Positions 57,437-64,000 of a stretch of DNA of 64,000 bases are shown here, piece by piece. How positions within the stretch are numbered: the first letter of the stretch is position 1; the number at the start of each line of letters is the position of its first letter. Made by a program: the position numbers and the translations under genes. Below the pieces are notes generated by a model. It worked only from the letters and a program-made list of their open reading frames with translations. It was not told the DNA's origin and did no database searches. The stretch is from Pseudorhodoplanes sinuspersici. GTDB lineage: Bacteria; Pseudomonadota; Alphaproteobacteria; Rhizobiales; Xanthobacteraceae. The DNA is taken from the NCBI RefSeq assembly GCF_002119765.1, contig NZ_CP021112.1, positions 3,342,501 through 3,406,500 of the forward strand, given 5' to 3'.

Positions 57437-57898
57437 TTAGGCCGCGGCTTTGGTCTCCACCTGAGCCTCGATCGACTTGCCGTTGATCGGGATCTGGCGC
57501 GGCTTCTTCGCCTCCGGAATCTCGCGGACGAGATCGACGTGAAGGAGACCATTCTCAAGCTTGGCGCCCTTCACCTGGACGAAGTCGGCAAGCTGGAATA
57601 CGCGCTCAAACGCGCGCGCGGCGATACCCTGATAGAGAACCTCGCCGCCCTTCTCCTCAGACTTGGCCTGCTTCTCGCCCTTGATGGTGAGGGTGTTTTC
57701 CTTCAACTCGATATGGAGATCGTTCTCGCCGAAGCCCGCAACCGCAACGCTCACGCGATATGCGTTGTCGCCGGTTCGCTCAATGTTGTAGGGCGGATAG
57801 CCTGGAGCGGCGTCCGAGCCTGCCTGATCGAGCAGATTGAACAGGCGATCGAAGCCGACGGTGGAACGGTAAAAGGGCGTAAGATCGAAGTGACGCAT
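57437..57898 (-). CDS. Small heat-shock protein, Hsp20/alpha-crystallin family
   Basis: A 153-residue class A-type rhizobial small heat-shock protein. It begins MRHFDLTPFYRSTVGFDRLFNLLD, has the alpha-crystallin domain (YNIERTGDNAYRVSVAVAGFGENDLHIELKENTLTIKGEK ... GIAARAFERVFQLADFVQVKGAKLENGLLHVDL) and a C-terminal I-x-I-type motif (PRQIPING). It holds unfolding proteins as large oligomers in the cytoplasm. AAAGGAGGAC is seven bases before the ATG and is probably masked by a ROSE-type leader at low temperature. Confidence 0.96.
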   Translation of the reverse strand: MRHFDLTPFYRSTVGFDRLFNLLDQAGSDAAPGYPPYNIERTGDNAYRVSVAVAGFGENDLHIELKENTLTIKGEKQAKSEEKGGEVLYQGIAARAFERVFQLADFVQVKGAKLENGLLHVDLVREIPEAKKPRQIPINGKSIEAQVETKAAA

Positions 57899-57985
57899 CG
57901 TATGTCCTCCTTTGAAGCAACATCGAATACGGTCCTCCCGTATGGGCAGAACCTTTGGATTGTGCGCCGCCTGATGGCCGGTGCA
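57899..57985 (-). promoter_or_regulatory. Candidate ROSE RNA thermometer in the hsp20 5' leader
   Basis: On the minus strand the leader ends TTGCTTC-AAA-GGAGGAC-ATACG before the ATG. TTGCTTC can pair with GGAGGA in the ROSE manner, leaving a G opposite a G in the middle, which hides the Shine-Dalgarno sequence. Upstream is a second hairpin, ATACGG-GAGGA-CCGTAT (57927-57943 on the plus strand). The family is known to melt at heat-shock temperature and let translation start. The 5' end follows from the promoter at 57991-58019. Confidence 0.75.
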
Positions 57986-57990
57986 TCCTT

Positions 57991-58019
57991 GATCTAGGGA
58001 GCTTCTTTTTCCAGTCAAG
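57991..58019 (-). promoter_or_regulatory. Candidate hsp20 promoter
   Basis: On the minus strand CTTGAC, a 17-base spacer and TAGATC. It fits a housekeeping-type promoter of ROSE-controlled genes and is also near the RpoH form (CTTG at -35). The predicted start lies close to 57984. Confidence 0.6.
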
Positions 58020-58092
58020 GGGGCAGATTGGTTGCGATTTCAATAGCTTACGGATTTTAGCCGGATGCGGGAACCACCTCGCCGGAGGCCTC

Positions 58093-58117
58093 AGCCCTGG
58101 GGGCGGGCTTTTTTGCG
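58093..58117 (+). terminator. Intrinsic terminator with no gene before it
   Basis: AGCCC-TGGGGGC-GGGCT followed by six T residues on the plus strand, preceded by a small CCTC-GCCG-GAGG hairpin. No plus-strand gene ends here; the next begins at 58234. It may close a small RNA or be an attenuator in the leader of the hydrolase gene. Confidence 0.6.
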
Positions 58118-58233
58118 TCGGATCGCGCGCTAACGTATTGATACAGCGTATGATCTTCGGTGACGATTCTGCGCTACCGGATCATGCGCCAACGCGGCCA
58201 GCCATCAAGCCGCATTTGCGGTTGTCATCTTCC

Positions 58234-59181
58234 ATGAAGCTCATTTCAATCCCCGCCAATCCCGTCCCGGATGACGCGATCGTCGGAGCCATCAAAACGC
58301 CCGATCAGGTGGAGTTGCGCTTTGTGCGCTTTGCACCGCCGGCCGGACGCAAAGGCACGGTCTGTCTCTTTCAGGGCCGCGCGGAATTCATCGAGAAATA
58401 TTTCGAAACGGTACGCGACCTGCGGGCGCGAGGTTTTGCGGTCGCGACTTTCGACTGGCGCGGGCAAGGATTGTCACAGCATATGCTCAGTGATCGTCGC
58501 AAAGGCCATGTCAAAAGCTTTCGTGAATACGAGATCGATCTCGAAACCTTCATGCGCGAAGTTGTGTTGCCCGATTGCCCGCCGCCTTTCTATGCGCTCG
58601 GGCATTCGATGGGGGCATCCGTCCTTATTCGTATCGCCAATCGAGGCCTTCGCTGGTTCGACCGCATGGTGCTGTGCGCGCCGCTGATCGATCTGGGACC
58701 CAAAAATGCCACGCCATTCGCCCGGCCTGTCGTTCGATGGCTGAATGTCTTCGGCGCGGGCACATCCTATGTGCCGGGCGGATCGTCGACGGTGGTCGCT
58801 TCACAGCCCTTCATCGGCAATGTGCTGACATCGGACCCGGTGCGCCACGCGCGGACAGCCGCGATTCTGGAAGCCGAGCCGGAACTGGGCTTGGGATCTC
58901 CGACGAACGCCTGGGCGGCGGCCGCTTTCTCGATGATGCGCGATTTCGAGAACGGGTCCTATACGAAGAGCATCCGCCAGCCGATCCTGATGATCGGCGC
59001 CAGCCGCGACGAAACGGTGTCAACGCCGGCAATCGAAGCCTTCGGCGGACGGCTGCGGGCAGGCTCGCATCTCATCATTGGCGGTGCACGGCACGAGATG
59101 ATGATGGAAACCGACCGCTATCGCGGCCAATTGCTGGCGGCCTTTGATGCCTTCGTGCCCGGCACGCCAGCTTATGCATAG
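58234..59181 (+). CDS. Alpha/beta hydrolase, monoacylglycerol lipase/lysophospholipase type (Hydrolase_4)
   Basis: A 315-residue hydrolase. Features in order: VCLFQGRAEFIEKYFETVRDL and FDWRGQGLS (serine aminopeptidase S33-type), the nucleophile elbow ALGHSMGAS, the acid in IGASRDETVSTPA and the His in GGARHEMMMETD. It has no signal peptide and probably acts on lysophospholipids or monoglycerides at the inner face of the membrane. The ATG at 58234 gives the normal N-terminus; the frame runs further upstream through the hsp20 leader and is not expected to be used. Confidence 0.92.
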   Translation: MKLISIPANPVPDDAIVGAIKTPDQVELRFVRFAPPAGRKGTVCLFQGRAEFIEKYFETVRDLRARGFAVATFDWRGQGLSQHMLSDRRKGHVKSFREYEIDLETFMREVVLPDCPPPFYALGHSMGASVLIRIANRGLRWFDRMVLCAPLIDLGPKNATPFARPVVRWLNVFGAGTSYVPGGSSTVVASQPFIGNVLTSDPVRHARTAAILEAEPELGLGSPTNAWAAAAFSMMRDFENGSYTKSIRQPILMIGASRDETVSTPAIEAFGGRLRAGSHLIIGGARHEMMMETDRYRGQLLAAFDAFVPGTPAYA

Positions 59182-59182
59182 G

Positions 59183-59908
59183 CTAGTCTCGTCCCGCTTC
59201 GACCAGTTTATCCGCGAGCAAATGCGGGTTGGTAAAGATCACCTCATGGCTGCCCGGCATCTGCACGAGGCGATAGAGGCCCAGCCGCGACGACATGCGC
59301 GGATGCCAGCCCCATTCTGGCCCGGGCGGCAGGGCGATATCCTCGGTACAGTTGAGATAGCTCTTCGGGATTGGCAACGAATAGAATGTTTTTAGCGGCA
59401 CCTTGTCATTGTGGCTGCGCGAGGGCGTCGGCGACAGCGTGCTGTAGGCCTCGCGAGCGAGCACATCGTCGGCATCGCCGATAAAGGCATCGCGCCATAC
59501 AGGATAGGGCAACATCACGCCACCGTCCGGTTGCTTCAATTGTGCGAACAATTCGCGGTAGTGCGGCGGGATGTTGTCTTCGAGGCTTTGCCCGTCGAGC
59601 AAAACAAATGCATTCCAGAAAACGAGCCGGCGGATGCGATCTGGCACATGCTCTGCGACGGCCTGGATAACGGTGCCGCCGAAGGAGTGCCCAACCAGCA
59701 CGAAATCATGAAGGTCCGAGGTCTTGATGAAATCGACAACCGACTGGACGCATTCGGCGTGTGAGATGTCTTTTTTGTCGGTGGCCGTATGGCCGGCGAC
59801 GGTCGGCGCATATGCGCGATGTCCGTTTTGCTCGAGCCGGTCAATGACAGGTTTCCACGCCCGGTTGTCGTGCCAGGAGCCGTGGATGAGAACGAATGTG
59901 TAAGCCAT
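59183..59908 (-). CDS. Alpha/beta hydrolase (RsbQ/SABP2-like)
   Basis: A 241-residue cytoplasmic hydrolase. It begins MAYTFVLIHGSWHDNRAWKPVIDRL, has nucleophile elbow LVGHSFGGT, and the His in MPGSHEVIFTNP. It is of the same general type as the Tat-exported hydrolase at 23566 but lacks a signal. GGGGAAA precedes the ATG at 59908. It lies 79 bp downstream of the AraC-type regulator on the same strand and may be regulated by it. The substrate is unknown. Confidence 0.9.
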   Translation of the reverse strand: MAYTFVLIHGSWHDNRAWKPVIDRLEQNGHRAYAPTVAGHTATDKKDISHAECVQSVVDFIKTSDLHDFVLVGHSFGGTVIQAVAEHVPDRIRRLVFWNAFVLLDGQSLEDNIPPHYRELFAQLKQPDGGVMLPYPVWRDAFIGDADDVLAREAYSTLSPTPSRSHNDKVPLKTFYSLPIPKSYLNCTEDIALPPGPEWGWHPRMSSRLGLYRLVQMPGSHEVIFTNPHLLADKLVEAGRD

Positions 59909-59987
59909 GGCGTTTCCCCTCGTTGTTATGGGGCAATGATGCATAACGGCAAAGAGAAGGCGCAACTTTGCGTGCAGTCATCCGCGC

Positions 59988-60935
59988 CTAAGAGTGCAAT
60001 GCCTTGCGATAGTCGGCGGGCGCAGTGCCGAACCGCTGCCGGAACCGGCGGGCGAAATGGCTGGGGTTCGAAAAGCCGCAACGCCACGCGATGTCGGTGA
60101 TCGGGAGTCGGGCAAAGCGCGCATCGTCCAGCAGCGTTTTCGCGCGCTTCAGACGCGCCTCAATCAGTGCTGCGCCGAAGCTCGTGCCGCCTTGAGACAG
60201 CACCAGATGCAAATAGCGTTTCGAGATGCCGTGTTCGGAAGCGACCATGGCCGGATCGGTGTTGGGGTCGCAACTCCGTTCCTCGATCGAACGGACAAGA
60301 CGGCGCAACAGCGAGGCGTTGTGTCGCGGCAGCGGCTCGATGCTTTCGCCATGCGCCAGCGCGATCAAGGCTCCGATCTGGTCGGCCACAATGCCGAATG
60401 GAAGAGTAATATGGTCGAGGTTATCTCGCCGAAGATTGCCAAGAGCACTCGCCAATGTGGCGCCCCAGGGTGAATGGGTTGCCAGCGGTGTAACCGTCGA
60501 GTCTTCCGGGTGCGGCATCCAGGTGCGCAGCCATTGCTGCGGGATTTGTACCGACAGGCAATCATTCCTGACCGGCAATGAAAAGCGGTAAGGCTCAAGG
60601 CTATTCACCAGAAGGCAATGACCAGGTGTGATGACCGCCTCGCGGCCGCATTGTGAAACGCTCATGCGGCCTTCACGCATATAAAGCAGGTAGAAAAAAT
60701 TCTGCCGGCTTCGTGCAATGGCCGTGCGCGTGCGCCACACCTCTTGCGGATCGGTATCGACGAAATTCAGGTCGATCGGCCCGAACTGGAATTTTGTGAG
60801 CTGCGCTGAGAAGCTTTCACACTCGGCGTCAGCCTTCATTTCCAGAAAGGCCTCGCAGATCGCTTCGATCCAGTAGCTCAATGCCATGCCTGGCCTGGCA
60901 TTGTTCGTCGACCAGAATCCTTCCGGTGCGGCCAT
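59988..60935 (-). CDS. AraC-family regulator (FeaR/AraC_binding_2 type)
   Basis: A 315-residue regulator. The N-terminal domain (residues about 25-200) has the AraC_binding_2 look: AIARSRQNFFYLLYMREGRMSVSQCGREAVITPGHCLLVNSLEPYRF. The HTH_18 domain is at the C-terminus (VASEHGISKRYLHLVLSQGGTSFGAALIEARLKRA and ITDIAWRCGFSNPSHFARRFRQRFG). Regulators of this kind control amine or aromatic catabolic genes. The nearest candidate target is the hydrolase at 59183. Confidence 0.92.
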   Translation of the reverse strand: MAAPEGFWSTNNARPGMALSYWIEAICEAFLEMKADAECESFSAQLTKFQFGPIDLNFVDTDPQEVWRTRTAIARSRQNFFYLLYMREGRMSVSQCGREAVITPGHCLLVNSLEPYRFSLPVRNDCLSVQIPQQWLRTWMPHPEDSTVTPLATHSPWGATLASALGNLRRDNLDHITLPFGIVADQIGALIALAHGESIEPLPRHNASLLRRLVRSIEERSCDPNTDPAMVASEHGISKRYLHLVLSQGGTSFGAALIEARLKRAKTLLDDARFARLPITDIAWRCGFSNPSHFARRFRQRFGTAPADYRKALHS

Positions 60936-61025
60936 AGCGCGCTGGCTCCGTGGGTGAACATTACGCCACGTCGTCGCGCTGTTGACAATGGTTCGCGGCG
61001 GCCTCGGCTTCTGCTGGATGGACGG

Positions 61026-61808
61026 CTATACGCTGAGCCGCTTCATCGCCGCTTCATGCACGCGCTTGTCGCCCGCAGCGATGACGCGTCCGCCGTTCGC
61101 GGCCGGTCCGCCATCCCATGACGTCACGATGCCGCCCGCGCCGGTAATGATCGGGATCAGCGGCAGGATATCGTATGGCTTCAGCTCGGTCTCGATCACC
61201 AGATCGATGTGCCCCGCCGCCAGCATGCAATAGGCGTAACAATCGCCGCCATAGCGCGAGAGCTTTACGGATTTCTCGACGCTCATGAATGTCGCGCGAT
61301 CGGTCTCGTTCATCAGCAATGGGCTGGTGGTGAACAGGATCGCATCGGCAAGAGAAGCGCAAGGCCGCACACGTAAGTTGCGGCGTCCGCCCGGACCACG
61401 ATAGCGCGCGGCGCCGCCATCGCCGGAGAACATCTCCTGCATGAAAGGTTGATGCATCATGCCGAAGACCGGCTCACCAAACCGCGTCAGGGCAACCAGC
61501 GTGCCCCAGACCGGCATGCCGGAAATGAAAGATTTTGTGCCGTCGATCGGATCGAGAACCCAAACATATTCGGCATCGGCGCGTTCGTTGCCAAATTCCT
61601 CACCGATGATGCCGTGTTCAGGAAAGCTGCGCTTGATCAAAGACCGCATCGCCTGTTCGGCCGCGCGGTCGGCTGCGGTTACCGGATCGAAGTGTCCATG
61701 CTCCCCCTTGTCGTCGATGCCCAGCGAAGTGCGGAAAAACGGCAAGATGGTTTCGCCGGAGACCGAAGCCAATTGCTCGACGAATGTCGTGAAATCGATT
61801 GTCGTCAT
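61026..61808 (-). CDS. hisN: Inositol-monophosphatase-family phosphatase, likely histidinol-phosphatase
   Basis: A 260-residue enzyme. Metal-binding motifs are GEEFGNE, WVLDPIDGTKSF and the C-terminal ETELKPYDILPLIPIITGAGG. The N-terminus FVEQLASVSGETILPFFRTS and segment DPVTAADRAAEQAMRSLI match the HisN-type histidinol-phosphate phosphatase branch of the IMPase family more than true inositol phosphatases. It would dephosphorylate histidinol phosphate in histidine synthesis. It is not with other his genes, as is usual for hisN in Rhizobiales. It is divergent from the MFS gene. Confidence 0.87.
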   Translation of the reverse strand: MTTIDFTTFVEQLASVSGETILPFFRTSLGIDDKGEHGHFDPVTAADRAAEQAMRSLIKRSFPEHGIIGEEFGNERADAEYVWVLDPIDGTKSFISGMPVWGTLVALTRFGEPVFGMMHQPFMQEMFSGDGGAARYRGPGGRRNLRVRPCASLADAILFTTSPLLMNETDRATFMSVEKSVKLSRYGGDCYAYCMLAAGHIDLVIETELKPYDILPLIPIITGAGGIVTSWDGGPAANGGRVIAAGDKRVHEAAMKRLSV

Positions 61809-61948
61809 GTGTGCCGCCCGTTTGCGTCACACCTAGCCGAGACTTGCAGGACGGGCAACCAATGGCGCTGAGCCATGCGCCACTCATCCTTGTCGTAGGA
61901 TGCCCGCCATGTCACCAGTTGACTTGCTTTATCGGAGGCCGGGAACCA

Positions 61949-63208
61949 ATGACGACCGAGGCTGCGCATACGCGCCTGTCCACGCATCGGATGCGCGGTG
62001 TGGTGGTGCTCGTCGGTATTCTCGGCTGCATCTACAGTATCAGCCAGTTCCTGCGGAATTCCGTCGGAGTCATTGCGCCCAATCTTGCGAGCGAGCTTGA
62101 TCTCTCGGCGTCGCAGATTGGTTTTCTCGCCAGTGCGTTCTTCTTCGCCTTCGCAGGTGCACAGATCCCGCTGGGTATCGCGCTGGATCGTTACGGGCCA
62201 CGGCGCTGCATGTTGTTCTGTGCTGCCGTAGCCGTCGCCGGTGCGCTGATCTTTGCCGCTGCGCCATCGCCTGGCTGGCTGATCGCCGCGCGCATTTTGA
62301 TGGGGCTTGGCTCATCCTGTTATCTGATGGCACCACTCGCCCTCTATGCCAGACAATTCTCTCCGGACCGCTTTGCGACGTTGGTCGGATTTCAGATCGG
62401 TCTCGGCTCACTCGGGACGTTGCTGGCGACCGCACCTTTCGCCTTCGCCGTTGCCGTCCTGGGATGGCGGGCCAGCTTCGTCATTATTGCCGCTGCCATG
62501 GTGGTTGCAACGCTGGCCATCGTCCTGATCGTTCCGAAAGACGATGGATCGGAAGCGGACCGATCTGCTGAAAGCTTGCGGGACAGTTTTGCCGGCACGC
62601 GGGACGCAATACGCACGCCATCGTTCTGGCCGGTCTTCCTGCTTCAGCTCACCGGCTATTCAAGTTTTGTGCTCGTGGTCGGTCTCTGGGGCGGTCCATA
62701 CCTCACGCACGTTTACGGCTATAGCCTCACCGAGCGCGGCAACATGCTGCTGGTGGCGGTGGTCGCCCAGGTGATCGGCTCCTTTCTCTGGGGGCCGAGC
62801 GACCGGCTCTTCAACAGCTACAAGATCCCCGTTCTGGCTGGGAGTTTGCTGACGGCGGGCCTTATGGCGCTGGCAGCCATTGTTGGCGCGTTTTCGCCGA
62901 CCGGATTGCTGTTGTGGTTCATCGCCCTCGGCGGCATGACCGCTTATCTCACCGTCCTGATCGCGCATGGGAAGTCGCTGTTCCCGCCGAAGCTGGTCGG
63001 ACGCGGCCTCACGCTGTTCAACATGGCCACAATGGGAGGTGTTTTCCTCACTCAGGCGGCCACCGGATTAATTATCGACCTGTTTCCACAAGTGGACGGG
63101 GGGTATTCCGTAGACGCATACCGCACGGTGTTCGCCGTCCAAGCGATCTGTATCTTATTGGGATCACTAGCTTATTTGCGTTCGCGAGATCCGCGAAAAC
63201 AGCTCTGA
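61949..63208 (+). CDS. Major facilitator superfamily transporter
   Basis: A 419-residue membrane protein with about twelve spans. The first half shows LRNSVGVIAPNLASELDLSASQIGFLASAFFFAFAGAQIPLGIALDRYGPRR, a classical MFS loop (GxLxDRxGxRR type). A hydrophilic central loop follows (PKDDGSEADRSAESLRDSF). It resembles the anion:cation symporter or oxalate/nitrate-type MFS in general shape, but no substrate can be given. GGAGG is twelve bases before the ATG at 61949. Confidence 0.9.
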   Translation: MTTEAAHTRLSTHRMRGVVVLVGILGCIYSISQFLRNSVGVIAPNLASELDLSASQIGFLASAFFFAFAGAQIPLGIALDRYGPRRCMLFCAAVAVAGALIFAAAPSPGWLIAARILMGLGSSCYLMAPLALYARQFSPDRFATLVGFQIGLGSLGTLLATAPFAFAVAVLGWRASFVIIAAAMVVATLAIVLIVPKDDGSEADRSAESLRDSFAGTRDAIRTPSFWPVFLLQLTGYSSFVLVVGLWGGPYLTHVYGYSLTERGNMLLVAVVAQVIGSFLWGPSDRLFNSYKIPVLAGSLLTAGLMALAAIVGAFSPTGLLLWFIALGGMTAYLTVLIAHGKSLFPPKLVGRGLTLFNMATMGGVFLTQAATGLIIDLFPQVDGGYSVDAYRTVFAVQAICILLGSLAYLRSRDPRKQL

Positions 63209-63259
63209 ATTGTCTTGTGCGCGAGATTAGGTCAGTACCGCTGTCGTTTCGACTTGCTT

Positions 63260-63302
63260 TTGGTGCGACGCAATGCAATATTGCTGCAGCGCGGCAATGT
63301 GC
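63260..63302 (+). promoter_or_regulatory. TGC-rich palindromic sites before the sRNA candidate (possible PhaR/AniA boxes)
   Basis: TGCGACGCA (63264-63272), GCAATATTGC and GCTGCAGC lie in a row just before the expected start of the small RNA. From memory, PhaR (AniA) sites in rhizobia have a TGCRNYGCA core, which the first of these fits exactly. PhaR represses polyhydroxybutyrate-linked genes. The link to the sRNA is inferred. Confidence 0.5.
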
Positions 63303-63380
63303 TTCGCACATTCCCGCCGCCCTCCTTGGGCGTTTCCTCCCTAGACTTGGGCCGCTAGTTCGCTAGCGGCCCTTTTTTTT
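63303..63380 (+). ncRNA. mmgR: Candidate MmgR (alpha-r8 family) small RNA
   Basis: The region has the three parts expected of this family in order: a small hairpin CGCCC-TCCTT-GGGCG (63318-63332), the single-stranded ten-base motif TTTCCTCCCT (63333-63342), and a strong terminator, GGGCCGCTAG-TTCG-CTAGCGGCCC with eight T (63349-63380). The length, about 78 bases, agrees with the 77-nt MmgR of Sinorhizobium. In that organism MmgR limits polyhydroxybutyrate accumulation; the CCTCCC core can pair with Shine-Dalgarno sequences. The 5' end is inferred. Confidence 0.75.
63349..63380 (+). terminator. Intrinsic terminator of the small RNA
   Basis: GGGCCGCTAG-TTCG-CTAGCGGCCC, a ten-pair stem with a stable UUCG tetraloop, followed by eight T residues. 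Confidence 0.95.
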
Positions 63381-63446
63381 AGAAGCGCATCGTCACGAAA
63401 GAAGACCGGCTGCCGCCAGTCTTATCCAGTTTAAAGGCAACCTTCG

Positions 63447-64000
63447 TTACTCGGCAGCGGACCGATAGGGTCGCAATTCCTCCAGCGGAATCGTCGCCAA
63501 CCGGTCGGCCAAGGTCTCGATATCCGACGCAAGCCGCCGGAACGAGGCAATCCGCTCGTAGCGCCGCTCGTCCATATACAATGCCCGATTGAATTCGATC
63601 TGGATCGCGTGCAGCCCGGCCGACGGGTTGCCGTAATGCTCGGTGATGAAGCCACCGGCATAAGGCTTGTTACGGCTGACACTGTAGCCGAGTGACCGGA
63701 GCAGGGCCTCGGTCGTTTCGATCACCGGCGTCACGCAGCTCGTGCCGTAGCGGTCCCCGACCACAATATCGGCCCGCGGCCGGTCATCACGCGAGCCGGT
63801 TGCCGACGGCATGGAGTGGCAATCAATCAGCAGCGCCGCGCCAAATTCGCCCTGCACGCGGGTCACCAGTTTCCGCAGCGCCCGGTGATAAGGCTTGTAC
63901 AGGCTTTCGATCCGCCGCAGCGCGTCGTCGACCGATATGCGCTGGTCGTAGATTTCCTGGGCATCGCCGACCACCCGCGCCACGGTGCCAAGCCCGCCGG
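63447..64000 (-). CDS. N-formylglutamate amidohydrolase, 5' end outside window
   Basis: The last 184 codons are visible, open to the right edge; the usual length is about 290. The part seen has RVVGDAQEIYDQRISVDDALRRIESLYKPYHRAL, LLIDCHSMPSATGSRDDRPRADIVVGDRYGTSC (His and Asp of the zinc site region), NKPYAGGFITEHYGNPSAGLHAIQIEFNRALYMDE, all typical of the family. It hydrolyses N-formylglutamate in histidine breakdown or acts on a related amide. Translation begins beyond 64000; the GTG at 63983 is internal, since upstream codons (GGLGT) continue the family sequence. Confidence 0.93.
   Translation of the reverse strand, partial: GGLGTVARVVGDAQEIYDQRISVDDALRRIESLYKPYHRALRKLVTRVQGEFGAALLIDCHSMPSATGSRDDRPRADIVVGDRYGTSCVTPVIETTEALLRSLGYSVSRNKPYAGGFITEHYGNPSAGLHAIQIEFNRALYMDERRYERIASFRRLASDIETLADRLATIPLEELRPYRSAAE

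Noticed and set aside
57899-58018. N-terminal extension of the hsp20 protein by 40 residues
   Set aside because: The extra codons lack family similarity, and a strong ribosome site and ROSE-like fold sit directly before the ATG at 57898.

Overview
The window is 64 kb of a high-GC chromosome from an alphaproteobacterium, most probably a Hyphomicrobiales (Rhizobiales) member near Bradyrhizobium/Nitrobacteraceae/Xanthobacteraceae. The grounds are a UvrB of about 970 residues with long extra termini, Bug-type tripartite tricarboxylate receptors, small secreted proteins and palindromic repeat families of the kind found in that group, a ROSE-like leader on an hsp20 gene, and an MmgR/alpha-r8-like small RNA. 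I see no prophage, insertion sequence, CRISPR array, rRNA or tRNA. It looks like ordinary chromosome salted with small palindromic repeats.

Layout. 1-6.9 kb (minus strand): a three-gene molybdenum hydroxylase (FAD, 2Fe-2S and Mo-cofactor subunits, the last cut by the window edge), a ROK-type protein with its motifs in permuted order, a D-2-hydroxyacid dehydrogenase and an MFS transporter. 6.9-12.0 kb: a membrane-anchored hydrolase, a DCC-family protein, a thioredoxin-reductase-like flavoprotein with a cyclic-nucleotide-binding domain followed by a UBP zinc-finger protein, and a GGDEF protein. 12.2-16.9 kb: two regulator/oxidoreductase divergons (AraC with SDR and CMD protein; HxlR with an imine-reductase-like enzyme) and a DUF1624 membrane protein. 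16.9-26.4 kb: uvrB, small secreted proteins, a solute-binding protein with a possibly frameshifted signal peptide, a CorA/ZntB transporter, a Tat hydrolase and an ABC exporter. 26.6-30.8 kb: a catabolic-looking cluster of an SDR, an alpha/beta hydrolase (both lacking a canonical catalytic residue), two Bug receptors and a GlcG/HbpS protein.

31-46 kb is mainly envelope and housekeeping: L,D-transpeptidase, PQQ-type sugar dehydrogenase, GST, aspartate aminotransferase, 5'-nucleotidase, ferrochelatase, an outer-membrane barrel, galU, a lytic transglycosylase and an SGNH hydrolase. 46-52.4 kb is the gltB-gltD glutamate synthase operon. 52.9-64 kb holds threonine aldolase, another HxlR divergon, secreted small proteins, hsp20, two hydrolases, an AraC regulator, a HisN-like phosphatase, an MFS transporter, the small RNA candidate and an N-formylglutamate amidohydrolase cut by the right edge.

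The observations I would follow first are: the circularly permuted ROK protein; the palindromic element translated inside uvrB; a 96-bp repeat whose first three bases are the stop codon of the preceding gene at both of its sites; the MmgR-like sRNA with PhaR-type boxes upstream; the ROSE thermometer; and the flavoprotein/UBP zinc-finger pair. All calls come from reading the sequence without database searches.
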